Assembly (NCBI RefSeq): GCF_000826685.1
Contig: NZ_JROO01000020.1
Location: 1 to 64,000, forward strand
Origin: Streptomonospora alba
Lineage (GTDB): Bacteria > Actinomycetota > Actinomycetes > Streptosporangiales > Streptosporangiaceae
DNA: 64,000 nucleotides
Reading direction: 5' to 3'
Part shown: piece by piece, positions 14,758 through 23,993 of the stretch
Position numbering within the stretch: the first letter of the stretch is position 1
Layout of the letters: every line of letters begins with the position of its first letter
Translations under genes and position numbers: made by a program
The notes under the pieces: model-generated
What the model saw: only the letters and a program-made list of their open reading frames with translations
What the model was told of the DNA's origin: nothing
The model's database searches: none

Positions 14758-16797
14758 GTGACCGCACTTCTGGAGAGCTACGCACAGGGCACCTGGTACC
14801 GCGCATCCGACGAGGGCAGGCCGCTGGCGGACGCGACCACCGGCGAGACCGTCGCCCGCCTGTCCGGCACCGGCCTGGACGTGCCCGGCATGGTCGGATA
14901 CGGCCGCCGCGTGGGCGGGCCGGCGCTGCGTTCCCTCACCTTCCACCAGCGCGCGGCGATCCTGAAGAGCCTGGCCAAGCACCTGACCGGGTGCACCGAC
15001 GAGTTCCACGCGCTCTCGCACCGCACCGGCGCCACCCGGCGCGACAACACTGTCGACGTCGACGGCGGCATCGGCACGCTCTTCAGCTATGCGAGCAAGG
15101 GCGCGCGCGAGCTGCCCAACGACACGGTGCTGCCCGACGGCGCCGCCGAGCCCCTCGGCCGCGGCGGCACCTTCGTCGGCCAGCACGTCTACACCTCCCG
15201 CCCGGGCGTGGCGGTGCAGATCAACGCGTTCAACTTCCCGGTGTGGGGCATGCTGGAGAAGTTCGCCCCGGCCTTCCTCGCGGGCGTGCCCAGCATCATC
15301 AAACCCGCGAGCCAGACGGCCTACCTCACCGAACTGGTGGTGCGGCGCATCGTGGAGTCCGGGCTGCTGCCCGAGGGCACCCTGCAACTGCTCGCCGGCG
15401 GGCCCGCCGGGCTGCTCGACAACCTCGGCCCGCAGGACGCCGTCGCCTTCACCGGCTCCGCCGAGACCGGGGCCGAGCTGCGCGCGCACCCCGCGGTCGT
15501 GCACAACGGGGTGCGGCTGGGCGTCGAGGCCGACTCGCTCAACTGCTCGGTGCTGGGACCCGACGTGTCACCCGAGGACCCCGAGTTCGCGCTCTTCACC
15601 GACCAGCTCGTCACCGAGATGACCGTCAAGACCGGGCAGAAGTGCACGGCCATCCGGCGCGCCATCGTCCCCGAGCACCTCGCCGACGCGGTGGTGGACG
15701 CGGTCGGCCGACGGCTGGAGCGCGTCGTGGTGGGCGACCCCGCGGACCGTGAGACCACCATGGGTCCGCTGGCCGGGCTGGACCAGCGCACCGAGGTACG
15801 CAAGGCCCTCGCCGCGCTGCGCGGGTCGGCCGAGGTCGTCTTCGGCGATCCCGAGCGCTGCACGCCGGCGGGCGCCGACCCCCAGCGCGGCGCCTTCGTC
15901 GCGCCGGTCCTGCTGCGCGCCGGGCGGGACGCGGCCGAACCCCACGAGGTCGAAGCGTTCGGCCCGGTCAGCACGGTGGTCGGCTACCGCGGCGTCGACG
16001 AGGCCGTCGAGTTGGCCGCGCGCGGGCGCGGGAGCCTGGTCGGCTCCGTGGTCACCCACGACCCCGGCGCCGCACGCGAGATCGTGCTGGGCCTGGCGCC
16101 GTGGCACGGCAGGCTGCTGGTGCTCGACCGCGACGACGCCGAGGAGTCCACCGGCCACGGATCCCCGCTGCCCATGCTCGTCCACGGCGGTCCGGGACGC
16201 GCCGGAGGCGGCGAGGAGCTCGGCGGAATCCGCGGCGTCCTGCACCACATGCAGCGCACGGCGGTGCAGGCCTCCCCGGACATGGCGACCGCGATCACCG
16301 GCCGCTGGACCACGGGCGCCCGGCGCCGCGACGACGGGGTCCACCCGTTCCGCAAGAGCCTGGCCGAGCTGCGCATCGGCGACACGGTCGCCTCCGATTC
16401 GCACACGGTCACGCGCGAGGACATCGACCGCTTCGCCGACCTCACCGGCGACACCTTCTACGCCCACACCGACGAGCAGGCGGCGGCGGCCAACCCGCTC
16501 TTCGGCGGAATCGTCGCCCACGGCTACCTGGTGGTCTCCCTGGCCGCCGGCCTCTTCGTCGACCCTGCGCCGGGCCCGGTGCTGGCCAACTTCGGGGTGG
16601 ACCACCTGCGCTTCTCCACCCCGGTCAAGGTGGGCGATTCCATCGCCGTCACGCTGACCGCCAAGCAGATCACCCCGCGGACCAACGCCGACTACGGCGA
16701 GGTCCGCTGGGACGCGGTGGTCGCCAACGCCGACGGGCAGCCGGTGGCCACCTACGACGTGCTCACCCTGGTGGCCAAGGAGCAGCCGGGAGGCTGA
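14758..16797 (+). CDS. paaZ: Bifunctional PaaZ: oxepin-CoA hydrolase and aldehyde dehydrogenase
   Basis: The 679-residue protein joins an aldehyde dehydrogenase (about 1-520; QINAFNFPVWGM, EADSLNCSVLG and the catalytic Cys in KTGQKCTAIRR) to a MaoC-type hydratase (about 535-679; FADLTGDTFYAHTD, FGGIVAHGYLVVSLA). It opens the oxepin-CoA ring and oxidises the aldehyde formed. The GTG start at 14758 follows GGAGGGACCCAGCC; an upstream frame extension lacks such a site. It is transcribed away from paaA and ends at a very strong terminator. Confidence 0.94.
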   Translation: MTALLESYAQGTWYRASDEGRPLADATTGETVARLSGTGLDVPGMVGYGRRVGGPALRSLTFHQRAAILKSLAKHLTGCTDEFHALSHRTGATRRDNTVDVDGGIGTLFSYASKGARELPNDTVLPDGAAEPLGRGGTFVGQHVYTSRPGVAVQINAFNFPVWGMLEKFAPAFLAGVPSIIKPASQTAYLTELVVRRIVESGLLPEGTLQLLAGGPAGLLDNLGPQDAVAFTGSAETGAELRAHPAVVHNGVRLGVEADSLNCSVLGPDVSPEDPEFALFTDQLVTEMTVKTGQKCTAIRRAIVPEHLADAVVDAVGRRLERVVVGDPADRETTMGPLAGLDQRTEVRKALAALRGSAEVVFGDPERCTPAGADPQRGAFVAPVLLRAGRDAAEPHEVEAFGPVSTVVGYRGVDEAVELAARGRGSLVGSVVTHDPGAAREIVLGLAPWHGRLLVLDRDDAEESTGHGSPLPMLVHGGPGRAGGGEELGGIRGVLHHMQRTAVQASPDMATAITGRWTTGARRRDDGVHPFRKSLAELRIGDTVASDSHTVTREDIDRFADLTGDTFYAHTDEQAAAANPLFGGIVAHGYLVVSLAAGLFVDPAPGPVLANFGVDHLRFSTPVKVGDSIAVTLTAKQITPRTNADYGEVRWDAVVANADGQPVATYDVLTLVAKEQPGG

Positions 16798-16829
16798 GCG
16801 GGGGCGTGCCGCCTCGTCGATGTGGAGAC

Positions 16830-16885
16830 CCGGCGAGCAATCCACGAGTCGACATGTCGCCGGGTCACCATGTCGCCGGGCCCGC
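16830..16885. repeat. Array of degenerate 8-bp units, copy 3
   Basis: Seven octamers in one phase: CCGGCGAG, CAATCCAC, GAGTCGAC, ATGTCGCC, GGGTCACC, ATGTCGCC, GGGCCCGC. It lies after paaZ, just before the shared terminator. Confidence 0.6.
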
Positions 16886-16895
16886 GGAAACGTCG

Positions 16896-16929
16896 GCGGG
16901 GTGCGGCACGGCACCGTGCCGCACCCCGC
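16896..16929. terminator. Very strong bidirectional hairpin, paaZ / GH43
   Basis: A perfect 16-bp stem (16896-16911 with 16914-16929) closes on CA, so the whole is almost a continuous palindrome. It separates the convergent paaZ and GH43 genes and can end transcription from both sides, although there is no long T tract. Confidence 0.7.
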
Positions 16930-16945
16930 GATCAGCGCTCCGCCG

Positions 16946-18376
16946 TCATGTGCGCGACCACTGCTGGTTGCCGCCCCCGGTGCACGTCCACTGGATGACG
17001 CGTGCGCTGTCCTGGCTCGACTCGTCGCTCACGTCCAGGCAGAGGCCGCTGTGCCGGGCGACGATGCGGGAGTAGCCGCCGCCGGCGTCCTCAAACGACC
17101 ACTGCTGGCTCGCCGAGCCGTCGCACGCGGATTGGACCGCGACGGCGCCGGTTTCGGTGGAACCGCCCTGCACGTCCAGGCACATCCCGCTGTGCATCGC
17201 GGTGATCCGCGCATAGCCCGAACCGGTGTCCTCGACGGACCACTGCTGGTTGCCGCCGCCGTGGCACGCGTACTGCACAAGCTCGGCGCCCGCGGAGTCC
17301 GAGCCGTCGACCACGTCCAGGCATTTGCCGCTGTGGCGGGCGGCCAACTCCTGGAACGAACCGCCGAGGCCTTCGACCTGCCCCGTAGCGGTGTCGATGC
17401 TGATTCGGGAGTGGTAGTCCATCGCCAGTGTGCGACCGCCGGGGAACCGCAGCGGCAGCCACACGTACTCCGATTCGTTGGGGACACCGCCGTCGGCGCC
17501 CGCCCAGCGGTCTCCCATATAGAGGTAGGACGTCCTCTCCGACCCCTCGACGGGGAGCACGAAGGTGGTCTGGGACCCGTAGCCGGTGGAGTTCCCGAGA
17601 TCGGACCACCCGCTCCACTCGCACCCGATGCAGTCCGCGGTGGCGTACTGCTGCTGGTTGGGATCCCAGCCGGTGGCGCCGGAGGTGACCAGGTAGTAGA
17701 CGCCGTTGCGCTGGAACATCGCCGGAGCCTCGCGGTGGCCGCCCGGCCAGGGGTTCGCCACCAGCTCCTCGACCTCGGTGTAATCCGGGCTGAGCCGGTA
17801 GATGTGCAGGTCGTAGTTGTTGCGCGCGGAGGAGATCATGTAGCCGGTGCCGTCGTCGTCGACGAACGCGGTGATGTCGCGGGACATGTGGTCCAGCGGC
17901 CGGAAGCTGCCGAGCCACCGGTAGTCGCCGTCGACGGTGTCGGATACGGCGACGGCTGCCCGCGCCTCGCTGTAGTCCTGGCCGTTCTCCTTGTGCATCC
18001 ACATCACGTACTGGTCGGTGCGGTCGTTGTAGATGACCTTGGGGCGCTCGATGTTGGCTGTCTGCAGTTCGGGGTCGGACTGCTGGGTCAGGACGTGGTT
18101 GCGGAACTCCCAGTTCTTCAGATCCCTGGATCGGTAGACGGATACGTATTCGAATCGGCTGTCGTCACCGCGGTTCTCGCCGAACCAGTAGTAGTAGTCG
18201 CCGACTTCGAGCACTCCGCCGCCGTGAGCGTGCAGGGGATCGCCCGAGGTGTCGGTGAACCGCGTCCCGTTGGTGACGGTGACCGGTTCGGCGTGGGCCG
18301 TTCCGGCCGCGGCCGACGGCGCGACCAGGCTCAGCAGTCCGACGACGATCAGAATCCGGAGGCGTTGCGTGGACAT
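16946..18376 (-). CDS. Secreted GH43 exo-beta-1,3-galactanase-like enzyme with CBM13
   Basis: The 476-residue protein has a signal peptide (about 1-29), a GH43 five-bladed propeller (about 30-330) and a C-terminal ricin-B (CBM13) domain with three repeats, each with a QQW motif (NQQWSVED, SQQWSFED, NQQWSRT). The start DTSGDPLHAHGGGVLEVGDY and YYWFGENR resemble the GH43 subfamily of exo-1,3-galactanases that trim arabinogalactan side chains. The ATG follows AAGGAG. It lies 67 bases after the lacI-type gene and may be the last gene of the transporter operon. Exact substrate is inference. Confidence 0.8.
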   Translation of the reverse strand: MSTQRLRILIVVGLLSLVAPSAAAGTAHAEPVTVTNGTRFTDTSGDPLHAHGGGVLEVGDYYYWFGENRGDDSRFEYVSVYRSRDLKNWEFRNHVLTQQSDPELQTANIERPKVIYNDRTDQYVMWMHKENGQDYSEARAAVAVSDTVDGDYRWLGSFRPLDHMSRDITAFVDDDGTGYMISSARNNYDLHIYRLSPDYTEVEELVANPWPGGHREAPAMFQRNGVYYLVTSGATGWDPNQQQYATADCIGCEWSGWSDLGNSTGYGSQTTFVLPVEGSERTSYLYMGDRWAGADGGVPNESEYVWLPLRFPGGRTLAMDYHSRISIDTATGQVEGLGGSFQELAARHSGKCLDVVDGSDSAGAELVQYACHGGGNQQWSVEDTGSGYARITAMHSGMCLDVQGGSTETGAVAVQSACDGSASQQWSFEDAGGGYSRIVARHSGLCLDVSDESSQDSARVIQWTCTGGGNQQWSRT

Positions 18377-18443
18377 TGGACGCTCCTTCGCGAGGAGTAG
18401 GGGATGGTCCGAGTCGTGTGTAACGCGTGTCCTCTCCGCCGCA

Positions 18444-19490
18444 TCACCTCCCGCCGATCCCCGGTGTGCTCTCCCGCAGAACCGCGTGCCCGGTCAACCG
18501 CACCAGTCGCGGCTCGGCCCCGGCGGGCTGCAGCGCCAGGTCGAGTGCGGCACGCCCGGCCTCCGGCCACGGCAGCCGGACCGTGGTCAGCGCCGGGGCG
18601 ACGTCGCGCAGCACCGTCACGTCGTCGATACCCGCCACCGCCATGTCCGCGGGAAGCGACAGGCCCGCCTCGCGGAAGCGCGCTATGGCGCCGACGGCGA
18701 CCGTGTCGCTGATCGCCAGGACCAGCTCGGCGGGCATCCGCCTGCGCAGGCACTCGCCGGCCGCGGCGTATCCGCCGTCGCGGTCGAACCCGCAGTGGAT
18801 GACACCGGACGGCGGCACCTCGATGCCGTGCCCGGCCAGGCCCGCGACGAAGCCCTGCACGCGGTCGTGGGCGGTACGCGCGTCGGCCGGCCCGCCCAGG
18901 ATCGTCACCCTGCGGTATCCGAGGCCGACCAGTGCAGCGGCCAGTTCCGAAGCGGCCGCCACGTTGTCGAGGGAGACCGTGTCGAAGGGCATGCCCTCCT
19001 CGCTGATGGCGACGACGCGCCCGCCCTCGCTCTGGAAGGCGGCCAGCTCCTCCACCAGCCGCTCCTCCCACACGGTGCTGGTCACCGACCGGCCGCCGGC
19101 CAGGATGATCGCCCGGGGCCGCTGACTGCGCAGTGTGGACACCACGCGGGTGGCCTGCTGCGCGCTGTTGCGACTGGAGATCATGGTGACCATCCGGTCG
19201 TCGGCCTCGGCGGCCTTGAGCACACCCGCGGCGACCGGGGAGAAGTAGTCGTCGTTGATGCCGTTGACCACCATCGCCAGGTGGTCGCCCCGGCCGCGGG
19301 CCACGGCCTGTGCGGCGGTGTTGGCGGTGTAGCCCAGTTCGGCGGCGGCGGCGTGCACCCGGCTCTGGTACTCGTCGCGGACCTTGCGTGCGCTGCCGTT
19401 CAAGGCACGAGAGGCTGTGGAGGGCGAGACCCCGGCGCGCCGGGCGACGTCCTCAAGCGTCACCGGAGTGGAACTGCTCGGCGTCTCCAC
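18444..19490 (-). CDS. LacI family transcriptional regulator
   Basis: The 348-residue protein has the LacI helix-turn-helix and hinge (VTLEDVARRAGVSPSTASRA, then AAAELGYTANTAAQAVARGR) and a periplasmic-binding-protein-like sensor domain ending in VAGIDDVTVLRDVAPALTTV. The GTG start at 19490 follows GAAGGGGCGGGATCC. It sits between the binding-protein gene and the GH43 gene, so it probably senses the transported sugar and binds the operator at 22823-22838. Confidence 0.85.
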   Translation of the reverse strand: METPSSSTPVTLEDVARRAGVSPSTASRALNGSARKVRDEYQSRVHAAAAELGYTANTAAQAVARGRGDHLAMVVNGINDDYFSPVAAGVLKAAEADDRMVTMISSRNSAQQATRVVSTLRSQRPRAIILAGGRSVTSTVWEERLVEELAAFQSEGGRVVAISEEGMPFDTVSLDNVAAASELAAALVGLGYRRVTILGGPADARTAHDRVQGFVAGLAGHGIEVPPSGVIHCGFDRDGGYAAAGECLRRRMPAELVLAISDTVAVGAIARFREAGLSLPADMAVAGIDDVTVLRDVAPALTTVRLPWPEAGRAALDLALQPAGAEPRLVRLTGHAVLRESTPGIGGR

Positions 19491-19537
19491 GGATCCCGCC
19501 CCTTCCCCGGCCGGCGCCAGCCGGCCCTGTCCTGCAC

Positions 19538-20884
19538 TCAGCCGACGTCGAAACCCTGGTCCTCACCGTAGGACCGGAGCTGCTCGCCCCACTTCTCCGC
19601 GCCGTCCTGGACGGCTCCGCCTTCGCTGATCTCCGAGCCGACGGAGTCGCCGAAGACCGAGTTGGCATAGACCTGGTACGGCAGGTACTGCCAGCCCTGG
19701 GCCACCTGGCCGGAGGCGTCGGCGAGGACCTTGTTGGCCTGCTGTCCGCCGAAGTACTCGAACTCCTTGTTCAGCCACTCGGGGTCCTCCAGCGGCGCCG
19801 ACTGCGCAGGGAAGGAACCGGCGTCGAGCTGGGCGTCGACCGAGGCCTCGTTGAGGGAGAACCACTGGAGGAAGCCCATCGCCAGCGCGGTGTCGTCGCT
19901 GCCCTCGACGACCGAGAAGCCCGAGCCGCCGTTCTCGGCGTTCTGCGGGTCGTCGGCGTCCCACATCGGAGCGGGGGCGACGCGGAAGTCCCCGGCGTTG
20001 TCGGTGAGCGTGCTGGAGATGTTGCCCAACGCCCAGGCACCGGTGGTCCACGTGGCCAGCGAGCCGTCGCCGAGACTGCGCCACCACTCGTCGGTCCAGC
20101 CGGGCTCGGGTGCGACCAGGTCTCGGCTGATCAGGTCGCTCCAGTAGTCGTTGACTTTCGCGGTGTCCTCGCCGGTGAAGTCGACGGTGACGCTCTCCCC
20201 GTCGTGCTGGAACGGGCGGCCCCCGCCCTGCCAGATGAGGCTGTCGAGTCCGCCCGCGTCGCCGGGGTCGATGGAGGCGATGCGCGAGTCCGGCAGCTCG
20301 TCCTTGATCGTTTCGGCGGCCTCGGCGTACTCCTCCCAGGTCGCGGGCGGTTCATCGATGCCGGCTTCGTCGAAGACCTTCTGGTTGTAAAGCATGATCA
20401 GCGGCCCCGTGTTGTTGGGCAGCCCGTAGGCGGTGTCGCCGTAGGTCATCTGGCGCCAGGAGGACTCGGTGAACTCGTCCTTCAGGCCGCCCAGGCCCCA
20501 TTCGTCGACGCTCACCAGCTGTTCGGACAGGGCCAGTTCCGGCAGCGCGAAGTACTCGACCATGGCGAGGTCGGGGATGTTCTCGCCGGAGCTGATCGCG
20601 TTCTGCAGGGCGGTGTACTGGTCGGCCGACTGCCCCGCGTTGACGATCTCGACGTCGACGTCGGGGTGCTCCTCCTCGAACGCGGTCACAGCACTCTCGA
20701 ACTTGGTGCTCCACGTCCACAGAGTCAGCTCGCCGCCCTCCTCCAACGCGGCTTCGATCTCGGCCGAGCGGTCACCGGAGGAGCCGGTGCCGCCGTCCGC
20801 ATCTCCGCCTCCGCAGCCTGTCGCGAGGAGGGCGAGGCAGATACCGGGGGCAGCGGCCGACAACGCGGTTCTGGACAGACGCAT
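19538..20884 (-). CDS. ABC sugar transporter substrate-binding lipoprotein
   Basis: The 448-residue protein starts with a lipoprotein signal (LALLATGCGGGD, Cys near residue 24) and follows the family 1 solute-binding pattern: LTLWTWSTKFESAVTAFEEE, then a long two-lobed domain. It would be anchored outside the membrane and hand a sugar to the two permeases encoded just upstream. No ATPase gene is present; actinobacteria commonly use a shared MsiK-type ATPase. Confidence 0.88.
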   Translation of the reverse strand: MRLSRTALSAAAPGICLALLATGCGGGDADGGTGSSGDRSAEIEAALEEGGELTLWTWSTKFESAVTAFEEEHPDVDVEIVNAGQSADQYTALQNAISSGENIPDLAMVEYFALPELALSEQLVSVDEWGLGGLKDEFTESSWRQMTYGDTAYGLPNNTGPLIMLYNQKVFDEAGIDEPPATWEEYAEAAETIKDELPDSRIASIDPGDAGGLDSLIWQGGGRPFQHDGESVTVDFTGEDTAKVNDYWSDLISRDLVAPEPGWTDEWWRSLGDGSLATWTTGAWALGNISSTLTDNAGDFRVAPAPMWDADDPQNAENGGSGFSVVEGSDDTALAMGFLQWFSLNEASVDAQLDAGSFPAQSAPLEDPEWLNKEFEYFGGQQANKVLADASGQVAQGWQYLPYQVYANSVFGDSVGSEISEGGAVQDGAEKWGEQLRSYGEDQGFDVG

Positions 20885-20908
20885 GGGACATTCCTTCGCG
20901 ATGGGGGG

Positions 20909-21859
20909 TTACTGCTTGACGCTCCCCGCGGCCAGGCCGGACTGCCAGTACCGCTGCAGGAACAGGAAGGAGGCGATCAGCGGCACGACCGCCAACAGGG
21001 ATCCGGTGAGGACCACGTTGTAGACCGGTTCGAGGTTGGCCCCTGTCGTGACCTGGTTGTTGAGCTGGTTCAGGCCCACGGTGAGGGGATACAGGGACGG
21101 GTCGTTGAGCATGATGAGCGGCAGGAAGTAGTTGTTCCAGGTGTGTACGAGGTTGAACAGCAGCACTGTCGCGAACCCGGGAGCCATCAGCCGGAAGGAC
21201 ACGCGCCAGAACGTCGTCCACGCGTTCGCGCCGTCGATCTTGGCCGCGTCCAGCAGCGAGTCGGGGATGGAGGCGGCGGCGAACACGGTCATCAGGTAGA
21301 GGCCGAACGGGCTGACCAGAGCCGGGACGATGATCGACAGGCGGGTGTTGGTGATTCCCAGTTCGGCGAAGAGCAGGAACGTCGGCACTGCGAGCGCGGT
21401 CGCGGGGATGGTGATCGCGCCGAAGACGATCGCCCGCACCAGGCGCTTGGCCGGAAAGTCGAACTTGGCCAGCGCGTAACCTCCCCAGGCGCAGATGACC
21501 GTCGCACCCACGGCGCCGACCACCGAGTACAGCGCGGTGTTGAACAGCCAGGTGAGGTAGATGCCGTCCTGGTAGGTCACCGTCGTGACGATGTTGTCCC
21601 ACAGCGAGATCTCCGATCCCAGCCACAGTCCGTTGGACCGGAAGAGCTCCCCGTTGGACTTGGTCGCGTTGACCGTGAGCCAGTAGAGGGGCAGCAGCGT
21701 GTAGACGACCATGAGCACCATGAGCGCCTGGAGGACCAGGCTGGTGCGCTTCTTCCGCGGGCCGCGCGAGGTGAGGCGCCGCTGCCGGGGTTCGGGCGCG
21801 CCGAGCGCGGGCGCGGGCTCGCCAGCGGGAGCGGAGGCGGTCGTAGCGGTGTCGCTCAT
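20909..21859 (-). CDS. ABC sugar permease, MalG-type
   Basis: The 316-residue protein has a cytoplasmic Pro/Ala-rich N-terminus (about 40 residues), six membrane segments and the coupling-loop EAA motif DAAKIDGANAWTTFWRVS, which contacts the ATPase. The ATG at 21859 overlaps the stop of the first permease (ATGA), so the two are translationally coupled. Confidence 0.88.
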   Translation of the reverse strand: MSDTATTASAPAGEPAPALGAPEPRQRRLTSRGPRKKRTSLVLQALMVLMVVYTLLPLYWLTVNATKSNGELFRSNGLWLGSEISLWDNIVTTVTYQDGIYLTWLFNTALYSVVGAVGATVICAWGGYALAKFDFPAKRLVRAIVFGAITIPATALAVPTFLLFAELGITNTRLSIIVPALVSPFGLYLMTVFAAASIPDSLLDAAKIDGANAWTTFWRVSFRLMAPGFATVLLFNLVHTWNNYFLPLIMLNDPSLYPLTVGLNQLNNQVTTGANLEPVYNVVLTGSLLAVVPLIASFLFLQRYWQSGLAAGSVKQ

Positions 21860-22761
21860 CGGGACTCCTGGCGCGCGGTCATCCGCTGGGCCGTGTAGGC
21901 GACCACAACCGTGATCAGCCCGAGCACCACGGCTACCGCCGCGGAGTAGGTGACCTGGTTGGCGTTGAAGGCCAGCTGGTAGGCGTACATGTTGGGGGTG
22001 AAGTGCGTGCTGATGGAGCCCGGGGCGAGCGTCTGCAGGACGTTGGGCTCGTTGAACAGCTGGAAGCTGCCGATGATCGAGAACAGCGTCGCCACCCACA
22101 GGGCGGGCCGCAGCGCCGGAAGCTTGACGCTGAACGCCTTGCGGATCTCGCCGGCCCCGTCGATCTCGGCGGCCTCGTACAGCTCTTCGGGGACCGCGCG
22201 CAGAGCCGCGTAGAGGATCAGCATGTTGTAGCCGACGAACTCCCAGGTGACCACGTTGCCGATGGCGGGTAGCACCCAGCTCTGCGAGAGCGGGCTCGGC
22301 AGCGCGAGTCCTGTGGCGGCGTTGAGCTGGCCGACGAGTCCGAACTGGTCGCCGTAGATGAATCCCCACATCAGCGCGGCAACGACGGAGGGGACCGCAT
22401 AGGGCATGAAGATGCCCAGCCGCATGAACCGCATGCCCCGCACACGCCCGGAGTCGAGCGCAAGCGCGACGAGCAGGGCGAGCCCGATCATGATCGGCAC
22501 CTGGACGACGAGGAATATCCCGACCCGGCTGATGCCGTCGAGGAACCGGGGGTCGGTGGCGGCGTCGACGTAGTTCTGCAGGCCCACGAAGGAGCGGCCG
22601 CCGATCAGCTGGTCCTGGAAGAGACTCAGGCCCGACGCGTAGCCCAGCGGGGCCACGACCCCGACTCCGAAGACGAGCAGGAACGGGGCCACGAACGCCA
22701 GTCCGGTCCAGTCCCGAGGCGGCCGCCTCCGTGGTGCGGCGGGTGCGGAGACGGCGGCCAT
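21856..22761 (-). CDS. ABC sugar permease, MalF-type
   Basis: The 301-residue membrane protein starts [20 protein letters not shown], has six predicted membrane segments and the EAA loop YEAAEIDGAGEIRKAFSV. The ATG at 22761 is chosen because AGGAGGAGTG stands directly before it; the longer frame begins inside the operator and promoter. It is the first gene of the minus-strand sugar operon. Confidence 0.88.
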   Translation of the reverse strand: MAAVSAPAAPRRRPPRDWTGLAFVAPFLLVFGVGVVAPLGYASGLSLFQDQLIGGRSFVGLQNYVDAATDPRFLDGISRVGIFLVVQVPIMIGLALLVALALDSGRVRGMRFMRLGIFMPYAVPSVVAALMWGFIYGDQFGLVGQLNAATGLALPSPLSQSWVLPAIGNVVTWEFVGYNMLILYAALRAVPEELYEAAEIDGAGEIRKAFSVKLPALRPALWVATLFSIIGSFQLFNEPNVLQTLAPGSISTHFTPNMYAYQLAFNANQVTYSAAVAVVLGLITVVVAYTAQRMTARQESR

Positions 22762-22822
22762 CACTCCTCCTCGTGCCAGTCGGGGGCGGCTCTGCCGATC
22801 CGCCCGGTGATGGTGTAAGAAT

Positions 22823-22838
22823 TGGAATGCGCTTTCCA
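22823..22838. promoter_or_regulatory. LacI-type operator of the sugar locus
   Basis: TGGAATGCGCTTTCCA is a 16-bp palindrome with one mismatched pair and the CG centre typical of LacI-family operators. It begins right after the -10 of the permease promoter and is close to the start of the divergent plus-strand genes. It is probably the target of the LacI protein in this operon. Confidence 0.7.
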
Positions 22839-22866
22839 CAGTAGATATGAGCTATGACACAGTCAA
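22838..22866 (-). promoter_or_regulatory. Promoter of the sugar transport operon
   Basis: On the minus strand TTGACT (22866-22861) and TACTGT (22843-22838) are spaced by 17 bases. The LacI-type operator begins at the end of the -10, where a bound repressor would block initiation. Confidence 0.6.
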
Positions 22867-22931
22867 GATCCGGAAAAGACCCGAGTCGGATCGGCGACAG
22901 GACGCACGGCACGAACAAAGGGCAGGCAGTG

Positions 22932-23993
22932 ATGAGCCTTGGCGACGGAACCGCTCACGACCTCCCACGCCCCGGCCCGGAGCCGGGCACTCGACCGCGC
23001 ACGCTGCTGGCGATGGACCGGCGGACCTTCGAGCTCCAATTCACACCGGCCGTCCTCGACCGTCTGCGGAACTCCGCTGAACTGGGAGAACCGCTGCGGA
23101 TCGGCTCCTTCGACGCCCCCGGACCACGTGCGCGGCTCGCCGAGTGCGAGGTGCTGCTGACGTCCTGGGGATGCCCGCCCATCACCGAGGACGTGCTCGC
23201 CGGCGCACCGCGGCTGCGGGCCGTGGTGCACGCCGCGGGCAGTGTGCGCGGGCACGTCCCGCCCGCTCTGCTCGATCGGGGGATCCGAGTGACCACGGCG
23301 GCCTCGGCCAACGCGATCCCCGTCGCGGAGTACACCCTGGCGATGATCCTCGCGTGCGGAAAGCGCGTTCCGTTTCTGGCACACGACGCGCGCACGTTCC
23401 GGTCGCAGTGGTCCTACGCCTCCGCGCGCGGGCCGCTGTCCAACCGCGGCCGAACCGTCTGCCTGGTCGGCTGGTCCCGGGTCGGGCGGCTGCTGGGGCG
23501 GCTGCTCGAACCGTTCGACCTGGAGGTGCTGGTCGTGGACCCCTACGCCGACGCCGAGGACGTCGCCGCCTGCGGCGCGCGCCTGACCACCGCGCAGGAC
23601 GCCTATCCCCGAGCCGACGTGCTCAGCCTGCACGCCCCGCTGCTGCCGTCCACCCGGCGGATGATCGGCGAAGCGGCGCTGGCGCGGTTGCGCGACGGCG
23701 CCACCCTGATCAACACAGCGCGCGGCGGACTCGTCGACACCGCCGCGCTGGAGCGGGAATGCGGCACCGGACGCCTCTACGCGGTCCTCGACGTGACAGA
23801 CCCCGAGCCGCTGCCCGACGACTCGGTCCTCTACGACTGCGAGAACGTGCTGATCACACCGCACATCGCCGGCTCCCTGGACTCCGAGACCGAACGCATG
23901 GCGCTCGCCGCCCTGGACGAACTCGACAGGTTCCGCACCGGACGGCCCGCCGCGTATCCCATCACCCCCGGCACCTACGAGGTGACGGCATGA
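22932..23993 (+). CDS. D-isomer 2-hydroxyacid dehydrogenase family protein
   Basis: The 353-residue protein has the NAD-binding fold (VCLVGWSRVGRLLGRLLEPF) and the catalytic set of this family: Arg in INTARGGLVDT, Glu in DVTDPEPLP and His in ITPHIAGSLDSE. It should reduce or oxidise a 2-hydroxy/2-oxo acid with NAD(P). The ATG at 22932 is the most upstream start clear of the promoter; a GTG one codon before and an ATG at 23013 are alternatives. It is coupled by ATGA to the DUF2264 gene. Its pairing with a glycan locus suggests a sugar-acid substrate, which is inference. Confidence 0.8.
   Translation: MSLGDGTAHDLPRPGPEPGTRPRTLLAMDRRTFELQFTPAVLDRLRNSAELGEPLRIGSFDAPGPRARLAECEVLLTSWGCPPITEDVLAGAPRLRAVVHAAGSVRGHVPPALLDRGIRVTTAASANAIPVAEYTLAMILACGKRVPFLAHDARTFRSQWSYASARGPLSNRGRTVCLVGWSRVGRLLGRLLEPFDLEVLVVDPYADAEDVAACGARLTTAQDAYPRADVLSLHAPLLPSTRRMIGEAALARLRDGATLINTARGGLVDTAALERECGTGRLYAVLDVTDPEPLPDDSVLYDCENVLITPHIAGSLDSETERMALAALDELDRFRTGRPAAYPITPGTYEVTA

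Noticed and set aside
16896-16929. Near-perfect palindrome considered as a recombination or integron-type site
   Set aside because: Its place between convergent gene ends and lack of any integrase nearby fit a terminator better.
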